In this document: positions 1 to 10,100 of the stretch, piece after piece
How the letters are laid out: every line of letters starts with the position of its first letter
Numbering within the stretch: position 1 is the stretch's first letter
DNA from: Hyphomicrobiales bacterium
GTDB taxonomy: Bacteria; Pseudomonadota; Alphaproteobacteria; Rhizobiales; Rhizobiaceae
Length of the DNA: 64,000 nucleotides
NCBI GenBank assembly: GCA_900472295.1
Contig: UCIA01000023.1
Span: 1 to 64,000, forward strand
Direction: 5' to 3'
Notes under the pieces: generated by a model
Databases searched by the model: none
What the model was told of the DNA's origin: nothing
What the model saw: only the letters and a program-made list of their open reading frames with translations
Position numbers and translations under genes: made by a program

Positions 1-450
1 ACAGAAGCATGTTTCATCCGATATGTCCTTTGGGGCGTGGAGTGATTTCCACCCATGTGGACATCCGGGAAGCGCGCTTATTCCATCGGACAACGAAAAG
101 TATGGTGCACTAGCTCTCGGCCCAGGGGATTCGTCTGCTTTTGGGAGCCTGCAAAACAGTCCGCAACGACCGATATGAGGCGCATTGCCGACAGGCAGCC
201 TTGGGCCAACTTTTCGGTCCGCAGGCACACAATGCTACGGCGGACGCACCGGAAGTGGCGGGATTCTTCCGCCATGCCTTTGGGCAGATGTTCAGTGTTA
301 TGCGACCCGGCTTAAGCGATCGACAGACCCCACCCAAACCTGTTGCTCGCGACAGGCTTACCCAGCGTATCGAGCCGCGGGATCACGCCGAGGCCAGCGG
401 GGTCGGGGCGGCAACTCAGCCATTCTGAACGTCGAGTAGCCCCTAAACGC
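1..450. other. Stretch without a supported gene
   Basis: Short open frames overlap here on both strands. None has a ribosome binding site or a recognisable product. Around 131-190 the sequence weakly resembles the start of the dispersed element at 26269-26462 (shared ATGAGGCGC core), so part of it may be decayed repeat. Confidence 0.4.
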
Positions 451-480
451 AAAAACCGCCCCGGTTAGACCAGGACGGTT
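451..480 (-). terminator. Rho-independent terminator, minus strand
   Basis: Read on the minus strand, AACCG...CGGTT with an inner CC/GG pair forms a stem that is followed directly by TTTTTG. That is the classic intrinsic terminator layout. The transcript it once ended would come from coordinates above 480, where only the tRNA-like fragment at about 497-507 lies. Confidence 0.6.
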
Positions 481-495
481 ATTGATTTATGATAA

Positions 496-507
496 AATTG
501 GTTGCGG
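496..507 (-). other. Possible 3' end of initiator tRNA (attachment-site scar)
   Basis: TGGTTGCGGGG is the reverse complement of CCCCGCAACCA, the usual acceptor end with CCA of bacterial tRNA-fMet. It sits just upstream, on the minus strand, of the terminator at 451-480. Sequence to the right does not continue as a T-arm, so this is at most a fragment. It could be an integration scar, but 11 bases can also occur by chance. Confidence 0.3.
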
Positions 508-586
508 GGACGTGCGGCCACTTTGATTTGTTGGTCAGCGGCCGCTGCTAACAGGTTTTCGATCAGCATCGTATTCGCGGGAGGCC

Positions 587-1042
587 TCAACCTGTGGTTC
601 TCCGCCGTATCTCCAGAGCCGCGTCCGCATCGCCTATTTCACGGCCATCGTGTGAGCGTGCTTCAAGCCGTCTTAGCGGCTTGCCGTCGCGCTGATCGGT
701 CAGCAGCGTCATTTCCTCGCCATCCTCGAACAAATGGTCTTCACCCCACTGGCGAACCGCCAGAAGCACGACACGAAATCTCCTGCCCTTGTCCGTGAGG
801 TGATATTCCTGGTGGCGAGACCCCGACGGATCGGGGCGCAATTCGAGCACTCCGTCGTCAACGAGCTTCTCGAGGCGAGCGGAGAGAATGTTCTTCGCAA
901 TACCGAGCTGATTCTGAAAGTCGCTGAACCGTCTGGTGCCGGCAAGGGCGTTCCGGATTATCAGCATGGTCCACGCGTCCCCGATCTGATCGAGCGACCG
1001 GGCCACGGGGCAGGCATCTGAGGCAAAGCGGGTGCGTTTCAT
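587..1042 (-). CDS. HxlR-family transcriptional regulator
   Basis: A 151-residue winged-helix regulator. The N-terminal Cys (CPVARSLDQIGDAWTMLIIR, residues 11-30) followed by the recognition-helix region (RFSDFQNQLGIAKNILSARL) is characteristic of the HxlR family, which often senses aldehydes, quinones or oxidants through that Cys. The start at 1042 was chosen because AAGGAG lies 9 bases upstream; an ATG 6 bases earlier (1048) sits too close to it. It is divergent from the crotonase gene at 1146, with repeated motifs in the gap, so it probably represses itself and the neighbouring catabolic genes. That regulatory link is inferred. Confidence 0.88.
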   Translation of the reverse strand: MKRTRFASDACPVARSLDQIGDAWTMLIIRNALAGTRRFSDFQNQLGIAKNILSARLEKLVDDGVLELRPDPSGSRHQEYHLTDKGRRFRVVLLAVRQWGEDHLFEDGEEMTLLTDQRDGKPLRRLEARSHDGREIGDADAALEIRRRTTG

Positions 1043-1073
1043 CGTCATTAGCTCCTTGCACCCCAATGTACGA

Positions 1074-1123
1074 TTCATGGTTGCAATTAGCAACAATGCG
1101 CATTAGGTAGTTCATGGTTGCAA
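1074..1123. promoter_or_regulatory. Direct and inverted repeats in the divergent promoter region
   Basis: The 13-mer TTCATGGTTGCAA occurs at 1074-1086 and again at 1111-1123, 37 bp apart. The first copy runs into a perfect GTTGC-AATTA-GCAAC inverted repeat (1080-1094). The location between the HxlR gene and the crotonase gene fits a two-site operator. Which protein binds is not shown. Confidence 0.5.
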
Positions 1124-1145
1124 ATTGAAACCGTGGATCGGGCGC

Positions 1146-1970
1146 ATGGACATTCGTCTTCAAACACTCAGAACCCGCCGACAGGGAGGCGTGCTCCACG
1201 TGGCGATCGACGCCCCCCATATGAACCTTATCGGCCCCGAACTGGTCAGGGACCTCGTGTCGCTCATCGAGCATGCCGAGCAAACTGACTGTCGCGTAGT
1301 GGTGTTCACAAGCGCAGACCCCCATTATTTCATATCCCACGTCGATGTGACCAAGGTCGCCGAATACCGCCAGGAGGCCGCGCGGCTCGTCGGCGAAGCC
1401 TCGATCGGAATGCTGTTCCGTCGATTGAGCGAAGCCGGTTTCGTTTCCATTGCCCAGATCGAAGGGCGCGTTCGCGGGGCCGGCAGTGAGTTCGTTCTGG
1501 CGTGCGACATGCGCTTTGCCGCTCGGGAGACGGCCATCTTCTCTCAGATGGAATCGGCCTTCGGCCTGGTGCCCGGGGCTGGCGCGGTTCAGCACCTGAC
1601 GCGTCTCATGGGCCGGGGCCGCGCACTCGAAATCATGCTGGGCGCCGAAGATCATTCGGCCGAGCTGGCGGAGCGCTATGGCTGGATCAACCGGGCATTG
1701 CCGCAGGCTGAACTCGGCCCGTTCGTCACAGCCCTTGCCGAGCGCGTGGCGACTCTGCCGCAAGAAGGCGCCAGGCTCATCCGCCAGCGGGTGAACGAGA
1801 TTGCATTGGCCGATGCCGACGATTTTCGAAAGGATTCCGAGCTGTTCGGCGCGGGCGTCGCCCGTCCCGAGACCCAGCACATCATGAAAGCCACGATGGC
1901 CGCCGGCCTCCAGCAGCGCGAGGGCGAAATGCGCCTTGGCGACATGCTCGGCAAACTCGCTCAATTTTGA
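1146..1970 (+). CDS. Enoyl-CoA hydratase/isomerase (crotonase) family protein
   Basis: A 274-residue single-domain crotonase. It has the oxyanion-hole segment (GAGSEFVLACD, about 112-121) and the second conserved stretch (QMESAFGLVPGAGA). Glu115 and Glu136 sit where the two catalytic Glu residues of hydratases lie, so a hydratase is chemically possible. The ATG at 1146 is preferred over an in-frame TTG at 1125, although the ribosome site is weak. It starts a run of four genes in the same direction (1146-4425). With an Old Yellow Enzyme and hydrolases nearby, degradation of a CoA-activated or cyclic compound is likely, but the substrate is unknown. Confidence 0.85.
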   Translation: MDIRLQTLRTRRQGGVLHVAIDAPHMNLIGPELVRDLVSLIEHAEQTDCRVVVFTSADPHYFISHVDVTKVAEYRQEAARLVGEASIGMLFRRLSEAGFVSIAQIEGRVRGAGSEFVLACDMRFAARETAIFSQMESAFGLVPGAGAVQHLTRLMGRGRALEIMLGAEDHSAELAERYGWINRALPQAELGPFVTALAERVATLPQEGARLIRQRVNEIALADADDFRKDSELFGAGVARPETQHIMKATMAAGLQQREGEMRLGDMLGKLAQF

Positions 1971-1985
1971 TCCGGGAGTCCCCTC

Positions 1986-2879
1986 ATGTTCACCAAGCAC
2001 CATGTCAGCTTTCCCGCCGAAGGAGGCATCGACCTATCCGCCTGGTTGTATCTTCCCGGTGAGCGGGCGGGGAAACTGCGCGGCATCACCATGGCTCACG
2101 GCTATGCCGGGACGAAATATCACGGCATCGAACCGACCGCCGAAAAATTCGCCGAAGCCGGCTTCGCCGTGTTGCTGCACGATCACCGCGGGTTCGGGGA
2201 CAGCGGCGGGCTACCTCGCCAGGACGTAAATCCCTGGCAGCAGATCACGGACTGGCGGCGCGCCATTTCCTATCTTCAGGATCGGCCAGAAATAGACGAG
2301 GACCGCATCGGCCTTTGGGGCACGAGCTACGCGGGCGGGCATGCCATCGTGCTCGGTGCGACCGACCGCCGGCTCAAGGCCATCGTTTCACAGGTCCCGA
2401 CCATCGATGGTCATGCGGCGGGCCTGCGCCGAGTGCCTCCGGAAAAGGTAGCGGCGCTGGAGGCGCTGTTCGCCGTTGACGAGCGCGCGCAATTGCGTGG
2501 CGAGCCGCCTGCATATCAGACGATCGTCAGCCCAGATGCCGGCGAGAACTCGTCTTATCGGAGCCTCGACTCGGTGAACTTCTTCCTTCAGCCGATCCCG
2601 GACGGCGTCTGGGAGAACAAGGTGACGATCCGCTCCACCCGCTGGGCACGCATGTACAATCCGGGGCTCTGGATCGACCGCATATCCCCCACGCCATTGA
2701 TGATGATCGTCGCCGAGAAGGACACGACTGCCGCCACCGATCTTGCACTCCGGGCCTATGAGCAGGCGCTCGAGCCCAAGAAACTCGTGATGATCAAAGG
2801 CGGCCACTATGATCCGTACATCGCACAGCTGAATGCGGCGACCCGTCCCGCCATCGACTGGTTCCAGGAACATCTCTGA
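1986..2879 (+). CDS. Alpha/beta hydrolase (S15/dienelactone hydrolase-like)
   Basis: A 297-residue hydrolase. The nucleophile elbow is GTSYAGG with Ser114. HDHRGFGDSGG (about 65-75) is the strand-4 motif of the family. The acid is likely in AEKDTTAATD and the base in KGGHYDPY near the C terminus. It begins 15 bp after the crotonase gene, so the two are probably cotranscribed. It resembles X-Pro dipeptidyl-peptidase-like and cocaine-esterase-like hydrolases. The real substrate is probably an ester or lactone from the local pathway; this is inference. Confidence 0.85.
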   Translation: MFTKHHVSFPAEGGIDLSAWLYLPGERAGKLRGITMAHGYAGTKYHGIEPTAEKFAEAGFAVLLHDHRGFGDSGGLPRQDVNPWQQITDWRRAISYLQDRPEIDEDRIGLWGTSYAGGHAIVLGATDRRLKAIVSQVPTIDGHAAGLRRVPPEKVAALEALFAVDERAQLRGEPPAYQTIVSPDAGENSSYRSLDSVNFFLQPIPDGVWENKVTIRSTRWARMYNPGLWIDRISPTPLMMIVAEKDTTAATDLALRAYEQALEPKKLVMIKGGHYDPYIAQLNAATRPAIDWFQEHL

Positions 2880-2931
2880 GCCCCGCGATGCACCCGGCCG
2901 CGCCCAAGAATCACATGATGAGGATATGACT

Positions 2932-4026
<1,095 letters not shown>

Positions 4027-4074
4027 TCTGCCTCCACCCGCGGTTCCGTGCCGCAACCAGAAGGACTTGGAAGA

Positions 4075-4425
4075 ATGAAAACCTATCTTATCAACCACCT
4101 GCGCATACCCGGCGACGTTCCAAACAGTGATGGCCTCAGCTACCTGGAGCAGGTTGAGGCGACCGTCGCACCCTATGGCGGCAAGTGGCTCGCCCAAGGT
4201 CCTGGCGACGTCGTCGAAGGCGCTTGGCCGGGATCTGTCGTCCTGATGGAGTTCCCGAACCGAGAGGCCGCAACGACTTGGTATAACTCCCCCGAATATA
4301 TGGCGATCAGGCCGCTTCGCATTAACAATGCGATCTCCGACATCATCCTGATCGACGAGATTCCCGAGGGTTTCACCATCAAGGGCTTTGCCGGCGAAGT
4401 TCGACGCGCCATCCAAGGCGGCTGA
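4075..4425 (+). CDS. DUF1330 domain protein
   Basis: A 116-residue protein with the ferredoxin-like DUF1330 pattern: an opening beta strand (MKTYLINHLRIP), then VEATVAPYGGKWLAQG, then VVLMEFPNREAATTWYNSPEY. DUF1330 members are small dimeric proteins usually found with catabolic genes, and their activity is not established. It follows the Old Yellow Enzyme gene by 48 bp and is followed by a strong hairpin, so it probably ends the operon. Confidence 0.85.
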   Translation: MKTYLINHLRIPGDVPNSDGLSYLEQVEATVAPYGGKWLAQGPGDVVEGAWPGSVVLMEFPNREAATTWYNSPEYMAIRPLRINNAISDIILIDEIPEGFTIKGFAGEVRRAIQGG

Positions 4426-4435
4426 GCCGGTTGCC

Positions 4436-4476
4436 TTTCCCGCTCGCGGTGTCTCACAAGCGACGCGAGCGGGAAA
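4436..4476 (+). terminator. Strong hairpin after the DUF1330 gene
   Basis: TTTCCCGCTCGCG (4436-4448) is perfectly complementary to CGCGAGCGGGAAA (4464-4476), a 13-bp stem with a 15-base loop, starting 10 bases after the stop codon. There is no U-run after it on the plus strand. It most likely ends or protects the catabolic transcript. Confidence 0.6.
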
Positions 4477-4804
4477 CCCATGCCGACACCCTGCCGCCGC
4501 CGCATTAGGTCTCCCGGACGGTTCCTCCCACATCAGAATGGCATGACGGTGGCGACCTGTGTTGGTCTGCCAGCGGGCTCCCAGCGCCCATTGGGGCGCT
4601 CGATGGTCACTTTTCGGCCGTCTTCGCAGGATGCTCTCGAAGCCCGCCATCCCGGTCAATGTCTGCATATGGGGATGCCGGAACATTCTGTCACTCTTGT
4701 CAGGTGTCACGCAGCGGTCAAGGCGATCTAGCGATCGCCCATCTGGGCTTCCGGCCTGACATGACCCGCTCAAATTTGAGGTATGCATCACTTGGAGCAA
4801 GTAC
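4477..4804. other. Intergenic, no gene seen
   Basis: Apart from the hairpin at its left edge, this stretch has no supported coding frame. The last 50 bases are AT-richer and must carry the promoter for the hydrolase at 4805, whose GGAG site is at about 4793. Confidence 0.4.
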
Positions 4805-5686
4805 ATGGATCAGCAAGGCTTTTTGTCCCCCGGTTCTCATGTTGTCGAGGTTGAGGGACTAAGACAGGCATATTTCGTAGCCGGTCGCGGTCCGGTCTGC
4901 GTCGCCCACCCCGGTGGTCCCGGTGCGGCCTGGAGCTATCTCCGGATGCCCCTCCTCGAGGAGCACCTTACGATGGTCTATCTCGAACCAATCGGAACCG
5001 GAGCGTCCGATCGATTGGCGGGGCATCCGCTGGGTTACAGTGTCGAACGCTTCAGCGAGCAGTTGAACGGATTTCTTGCAGCGCTCGATCTGGTCGGCGT
5101 ATTTCTCCTCGGACATTCGCATGGGGGCTTTGTGGTGCAAAAATGCGCCCTGGCACATCCGAACCGTATCGCGGGACTTATATTGTATGCCACGTCAGCT
5201 GTGACCGGCCAAGAGTTCCTCCAGAGGGCCAATACGCAGGTCCGAGCCTTTGCAGCTGCGCACTCGGCGGACGAGCGGATGAGACTTATACTGAAGGCTT
5301 GGGAAGCTGTTCCCATGATCCGCGATGATGTGGGTTATACCCAGACGATGCGCGACCTGCTTCCGGTATATTTCGCAGACCCGAACCGCCCGGATATTCA
5401 CCTCAAGACCCTCCAAGAGGCGCTGAGTTTTGTATTTGTGGTCGGGGACAGCAATCCTTTTGACGAGCGCAGCGCGCTGGCGGGTCTGGAAATGCCCGCG
5501 CTTGTGATTGCCGGCGAGAATGATTTTATCTGTGGGCCGCACTGGGCACAGACCCTGATCGAGGCTATTCCGCACGCCGAGCACCTATTTGTCGCCGCAT
5601 GCGGGCACATGATTCATGTCGAGCAGGCTAAGCCGTTCGCTAGGGCAGTAGTCGATTTCATCGTGCGCCATTCCCCACGCACCTAG
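4805..5686 (+). CDS. Alpha/beta hydrolase, proline iminopeptidase-like
   Basis: A 293-residue hydrolase with an HGGPG-type oxyanion motif (HPGGPGAAW, about 35-43), nucleophile GHSHGG (Ser105), acid in AGENDF and base in CGHMIHVEQ. This is the order seen in proline iminopeptidases and in meta-cleavage product hydrolases. Start supported by GGAG 8 bases upstream. It is separated from the catabolic run by 379 bp and a terminator, so it has its own promoter. The substrate cannot be told from sequence alone. Confidence 0.85.
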   Translation: MDQQGFLSPGSHVVEVEGLRQAYFVAGRGPVCVAHPGGPGAAWSYLRMPLLEEHLTMVYLEPIGTGASDRLAGHPLGYSVERFSEQLNGFLAALDLVGVFLLGHSHGGFVVQKCALAHPNRIAGLILYATSAVTGQEFLQRANTQVRAFAAAHSADERMRLILKAWEAVPMIRDDVGYTQTMRDLLPVYFADPNRPDIHLKTLQEALSFVFVVGDSNPFDERSALAGLEMPALVIAGENDFICGPHWAQTLIEAIPHAEHLFVAACGHMIHVEQAKPFARAVVDFIVRHSPRT

Positions 5687-6150
5687 GGGCGTGATGAGCG
5701 ACCAATCGGCGCAGCAGGAACGGAACGCACGCGTACTGCGGTCTAATCGCCGTTCTGATTTGGGCACTCGTCTCTTGGTCGAGGATGTCTCCCCCCCACT
5801 CTTCGCTAGCCTTGTCATCGGGAATTTCTGAAAGCGAGGGGGCGCGTCTATTTGAGAAGTATGCACCCCATTCGCTTTTGGTTCGGAGTCTATTTCCATG
5901 CCTTCATTTTCGGGTGCTTTGCGTTAGGTCTTTATGCCTTGGCCTTTGGCGGTCGCAACTGAACTCGAATGCGACGAGGTCGAGCTTCGGGTTGCTTATC
6001 GATTCACAAGTTCGACGGCCCCCTTCAGCATCCTTGTGGCATCACACCATAGAGGTGTGCCCTTCGACGCATTTAAAAATTGATGACTTGGTCGAACCTT
6101 TCGTAAAGGAGCCGGCTGTAGCTTCGATATATTAGCCACTTGGGTCGAAA
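5687..6150. other. Intergenic, one doubtful small ORF
   Basis: No recognisable gene of normal size. GC content drops here compared with the flanks. The only candidate is the 33-residue hydrophobic ORF at 5861-5962, listed separately. Confidence 0.4.
5861..5962 (+). CDS. Possible 33-residue membrane miniprotein
   Basis: ATG at 5861 opens a 33-codon frame beginning MHPIRFWFGVYF and ending in a TGA at 5960-5962. Nearly all of it is one hydrophobic, aromatic-rich segment. GAGAAGT precedes the start. It could be a genuine small membrane protein or the debris of a longer one; there is no independent support. Confidence 0.25.
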   Translation: MHPIRFWFGVYFHAFIFGCFALGLYALAFGGRN

Positions 6151-6528
6151 ATGAGCCTTCTAATTTCGATGTTTTTTTCTGTTCTTGCGTCAATAGGACT
6201 CGCTATCGCGAAGGCGTTTTCAATCTACGGGCTTATTCAGGATAAACGTTATTCCTGGGTAAGTTTTATAATAATCTCGATCGTATGGCTTGGAGCAACG
6301 ATGCTGAGTGCCCACCGGTCATGTGGTCAGTGGGGGTGTAGCTGGGGCCTTCACTATGGTTGGATTTATGCTCTATTGCCCCGTGGCTTCGTGACGGATG
6401 TTTCTTCCGGTGAGAAGCTATTCGTAGTTGCGATGCTTACCCATTTGGGGCTGTGCATCTATTTCTTCGGACATGTCATTGGCTGGTTGTTCTTCGCGAC
6501 CGTTAGAATCAGGAAGGCGATCCGCTGA
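6151..6528 (+). CDS. Hypothetical multi-pass membrane protein
   Basis: A 125-residue protein with about three hydrophobic segments (about 5-25, 35-52, 90-118). Two Cys residues lie close together in a loop (SCGQWGCSWG). Base composition is clearly lower in GC than the neighbours, which suggests later acquisition. No family recognised. It stands alone between two gene-poor stretches. Confidence 0.5.
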   Translation: MSLLISMFFSVLASIGLAIAKAFSIYGLIQDKRYSWVSFIIISIVWLGATMLSAHRSCGQWGCSWGLHYGWIYALLPRGFVTDVSSGEKLFVVAMLTHLGLCIYFFGHVIGWLFFATVRIRKAIR

Positions 6529-7130
6529 CCGGCGGGACTCGCGCTTATGCCTAGGCCGGGATAGCCGATCGAATTCACAAGCTCTGCGCGCTGCTTTAGC
6601 ATCCCCTGTGGCATGATCCGGGGCGGCCCGTCGTGATGCTGGCTGTTTGTCCAAGCGTGCCACCCAGAACGTTCGAAAAGCCTTCATGAAGCCAGTCAAG
6701 CTGGAAACCCGGAGGGATAATCAGGTTCAACGGCCGCGTTGGGGATGTTAATGCCGGCGGCAGAAGAGCTACCGAATACGGCTGTCGGCAACTCTGTCGT
6801 GAGAACGAAAAAAGATGAGAAGCAGAAGTTTCGTGTGCGATTTTTGCACACAGTCTCCCACAACTATCTGCTATTACTTATCTATCCGTCTCATCCATCA
6901 TCGCCACGGGTCGCAATTTTCGACCGCACGGCATCGAACGCAACTTGCTCACGCTGCATGCCGGCGATAGCAAAAGAACGCGCCTTCAATAGTGGGTCTT
7001 GCGATGTAGCGGTCTACCGACTCGAACCCCAGAACAAGCGCTGCGAGCGGCATCGCCGGTTCTTGATAGCCCCAACGGCTCGGAAATAGGAGAGCGACTT
7101 TAAACTCGCAAATCCCGCCATCCGTTCCGA
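6529..7130. other. Gene-poor stretch with one repeat fragment
   Basis: No convincing gene. On the minus strand near 6660-6700 a frame reads GFMKAFRTFWVA, related to the peptide encoded by the dispersed repeats at 17.5 and 26.4 kb. The rest contains short unrelated frames; one overlaps the 3' end of the autotransporter and has no start support. Confidence 0.4.
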
Positions 7131-10100
7131 TCAGAAACGAACTTTGAATGCGGCACTGACGGCATTGAGCTCGACCTTTTCGCCGAAAGCGCCGTTGTAG
7201 CGGACCGCAAGCCCAACCCCGTTGACGCCGTTCAGTTCGACGCCAGCGCCGACACGGTAGACCGGCGAGTCGATTTCCTCCGTCAAGACCAGGGGCGGAG
7301 CGCCAAGGCCTTCGGCTGCCTTGAACTGTCCCTCGATCTTCCATTCCGTGTTGGAGAATTCGACGCCGCCCTTGGCGTAAAGCCGCAAGCTGGCGATGTC
7401 GCTGAGTGCGATGTCATTGCCGATCTCGAGGCCAGGTGTTGCCGACAGGTAGGTGTTGGAACTTCCACCGAAGTTGAAAGCCGCAACCGAGCCTTCCTCC
7501 TTGCCCGAGACCCTCAGATAGCGTGCGTCCAGTTGCAAGGTGGGCTGCAGATACAGGCCGCCCAATCGTTGGGTGAAGCCGAAGCGCGCCGAGGCAGCGA
7601 ACTGTCCGGCGTTCTGCTTATAGGTGACGCTGTTACCGATGCCGGCATGCAACTCCTCATCGAGATACTCGCCGATCAGTGTTTCGCCCGGAATGAACCC
7701 AACCTGCGCCAGGGTCGTGTCGCGCTCGCCTTCGAACTTGCCGGTGCCGCCGCCAAGCGCAAAATCGGCAAAGTATTTGTCGTTGGTGTACTTTGCCAAG
7801 GCGTAGGCCTGCCAGGATTCACCCGTGGTGCGTGACAAGAGATCGCCCTTGAACGCTATTTCCGAATCGAACTCGGTGCGGCCGATGGTGCCACCGAGCG
7901 CCCAGTTTTCTCCGATCTCTCCCAAGGCGCCCATCGAGAAGGTCTTATAGACATCGTCACGGCTGGTGGCGCCGGCGCCCGCGTCACGATTGTACTCCTG
8001 TTGCGGGCTGAGCGTGAACCAGACGCAGCGGCCGTCATAATTGTAGCTATCCTGCGGCGTCATACATTCGCGCGCGGTTTGCAGCATGGTGTCGGTCGAG
8101 CGGTTGAGCATCTCGAACGTATGCACCGCATAGTGCGGGGTCAGACGGGTCAGCGCCTTGCCGAACTCCTCCTCGGTTTGCGAGAAGCGCAGCATGTTGA
8201 TCATCCGCGCCAGTTCGCTGGGTTGATCGTAAAGAATGGGCAATGTTTCGAGGCCGTCGAAATACTGCGCCACCTGCACCACACCCGGATCGGTAACGCC
8301 GGAGTCCGGATCGTTGATCAGATCCTCGAAAGTCGGGCTGTCCGAATAAAGCACCAGATCGGTGCCATTGGCGGCGACCTTGGTCTTGAAATCGAAGCCG
8401 ACGGCGGTATGCAGCAATGTCGGCTGCATGGTCGTGGCCATGGTTGCACCCGTGGCGATGACATAGCCTTCCTTGTCGAACAGCCGGTTGATCGAGGTGA
8501 AGTTCAGCGGCGCTTCACCGGCGAAATCGCCGGCGCCGGTCAGGTCGGTGACGTCGGTCGCATGAATTGCGAGATCGAGGTCGGTGACCAGGTCTCCTGA
8601 CGACAACTGCTTGAAGCCGCCATTGACCGCCAGGGTTCCCAGGACGCCGATGCCCTTGTTGGTCATCAGGCCTTCATTGAGGAACTGTCCACCACCGAGA
8701 TTCACGCTCGCCAGGCCGACCATCGATGACGTGCCGAAATTGTGGAAGCCATTGATGCCGCCGCCGAGGTCGATGTTGCCGATGACACGGCCGAGATGGC
8801 TTGCGTCCACCTTCTTGTTGTTGACCTGGTCGTTGCCGGACGTGCCTGTGATCGACATCGCGCTGAAATCGTCCAGGAGCGATTCGAGAATGGCGTTTTC
8901 AGGCGGTGTCGGCCCATTAGCCGCAAGCGCGCTGAAGGCGATGATATCCGATGGTTTCATCAGGAAGCTGGCGCCATAACCCATCGCATAGGTCAGGCTG
9001 TTGTTGGTCAGCACATTATTTGCGCCGCCAACCAGCATCGCTGCCACGCCGGTCGCGCCGCCGCCGATTGCAAACTGGCCCTGGAGATCGACAGTCAGAT
9101 TGCCCTTGAGGCCATTGGCCGTGCTTTCGGCATAGGCTGCCACCGAATCCGCCCCTTGGGCAAAAAGGTTGCCCTGCGCGATCAGCTTGACAGTATCGGC
9201 ATTGCCGATGCCCGTCGCGCTCTGGCCGAACATGGCATAGGAGCTGTCGCCCTGGACCCAGACCTGGCTCATCGCCGTGGCCGCCGACGCGGCCGCATCG
9301 CCAATGCCGCCGCCGCTTCCGGCAGCGCCTTCCGAGGTGGTTCCGGCAAGGCCGCCGCCGCCGCCGACAGCCTGCGCCACGATGCCGTGGGCACGGTAGC
9401 CATCTGTAACGATTTCGCCGTCCTGTTCGATGATGACCTTGCCGCCTGTGCCCTTGGCGCCGGCGAAGGTGTTGAAGCCGATTGTGTTGTTGTCGATGCC
9501 GCTGCCACCGTCGGCCGTGGCGCCGAAGCGCCCGAAGCCGGCGCCGCCAACACCGCCGCCACCGCCCACCGACTGGGCGATGATGGCGACTGCATCGACG
9601 CCATGGGTGGTGATGGTGCCTGTGCGGATCACCGTCACGTCGCCGCCATCGCCGCCCTTGCCGCCAAGACCGCCGATGCCGAGCGCGTTGGACGTCTTGC
9701 CCTTGGCGTCGCCGCCGACACCGCCGCCGCCACCGACGGACTGCGCCACGACGCCATGCGCGCGGTCGCCAAACGTTTCGATCGAGCCCGACACGGTGAC
9801 CGTGACATCGCCGCCGTCCCCGCCATTGCCGCCCTTGCCACCGAGACCGATGTTGACGGAATCATCGCCCGTTGCATCGGAGGTCACGGTTCCGCCATAG
9901 CCGCCGCCGCCGCCGACCGACTGCGCGAAGATGCCGTAGGATCCAGCGAGGTGCGTTATGATCACGCCATCATTGTTGACCACGACATTGCCGCCATTGG
10001 CCTTTTCCGTGACATCGTTGTTTATCGGAGGAATGATGCCGCTTGCGCCGCCGCCGATGGTCATGTCGGCCTTGGAGGCATTGGCAGCGGCGCCGGATGC

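Noticed and set aside
858..2003. 381-codon minus-strand frame across crotonase and HxlR genes
   Set aside because: Overlaps two recognisable genes in other frames and shows no family features.
6949..7344. 131-codon minus-strand frame at the autotransporter 3' end
   Set aside because: Runs through the barrel domain in another frame; the part after the stop reads VLGFESVDRY but has no family or start support.
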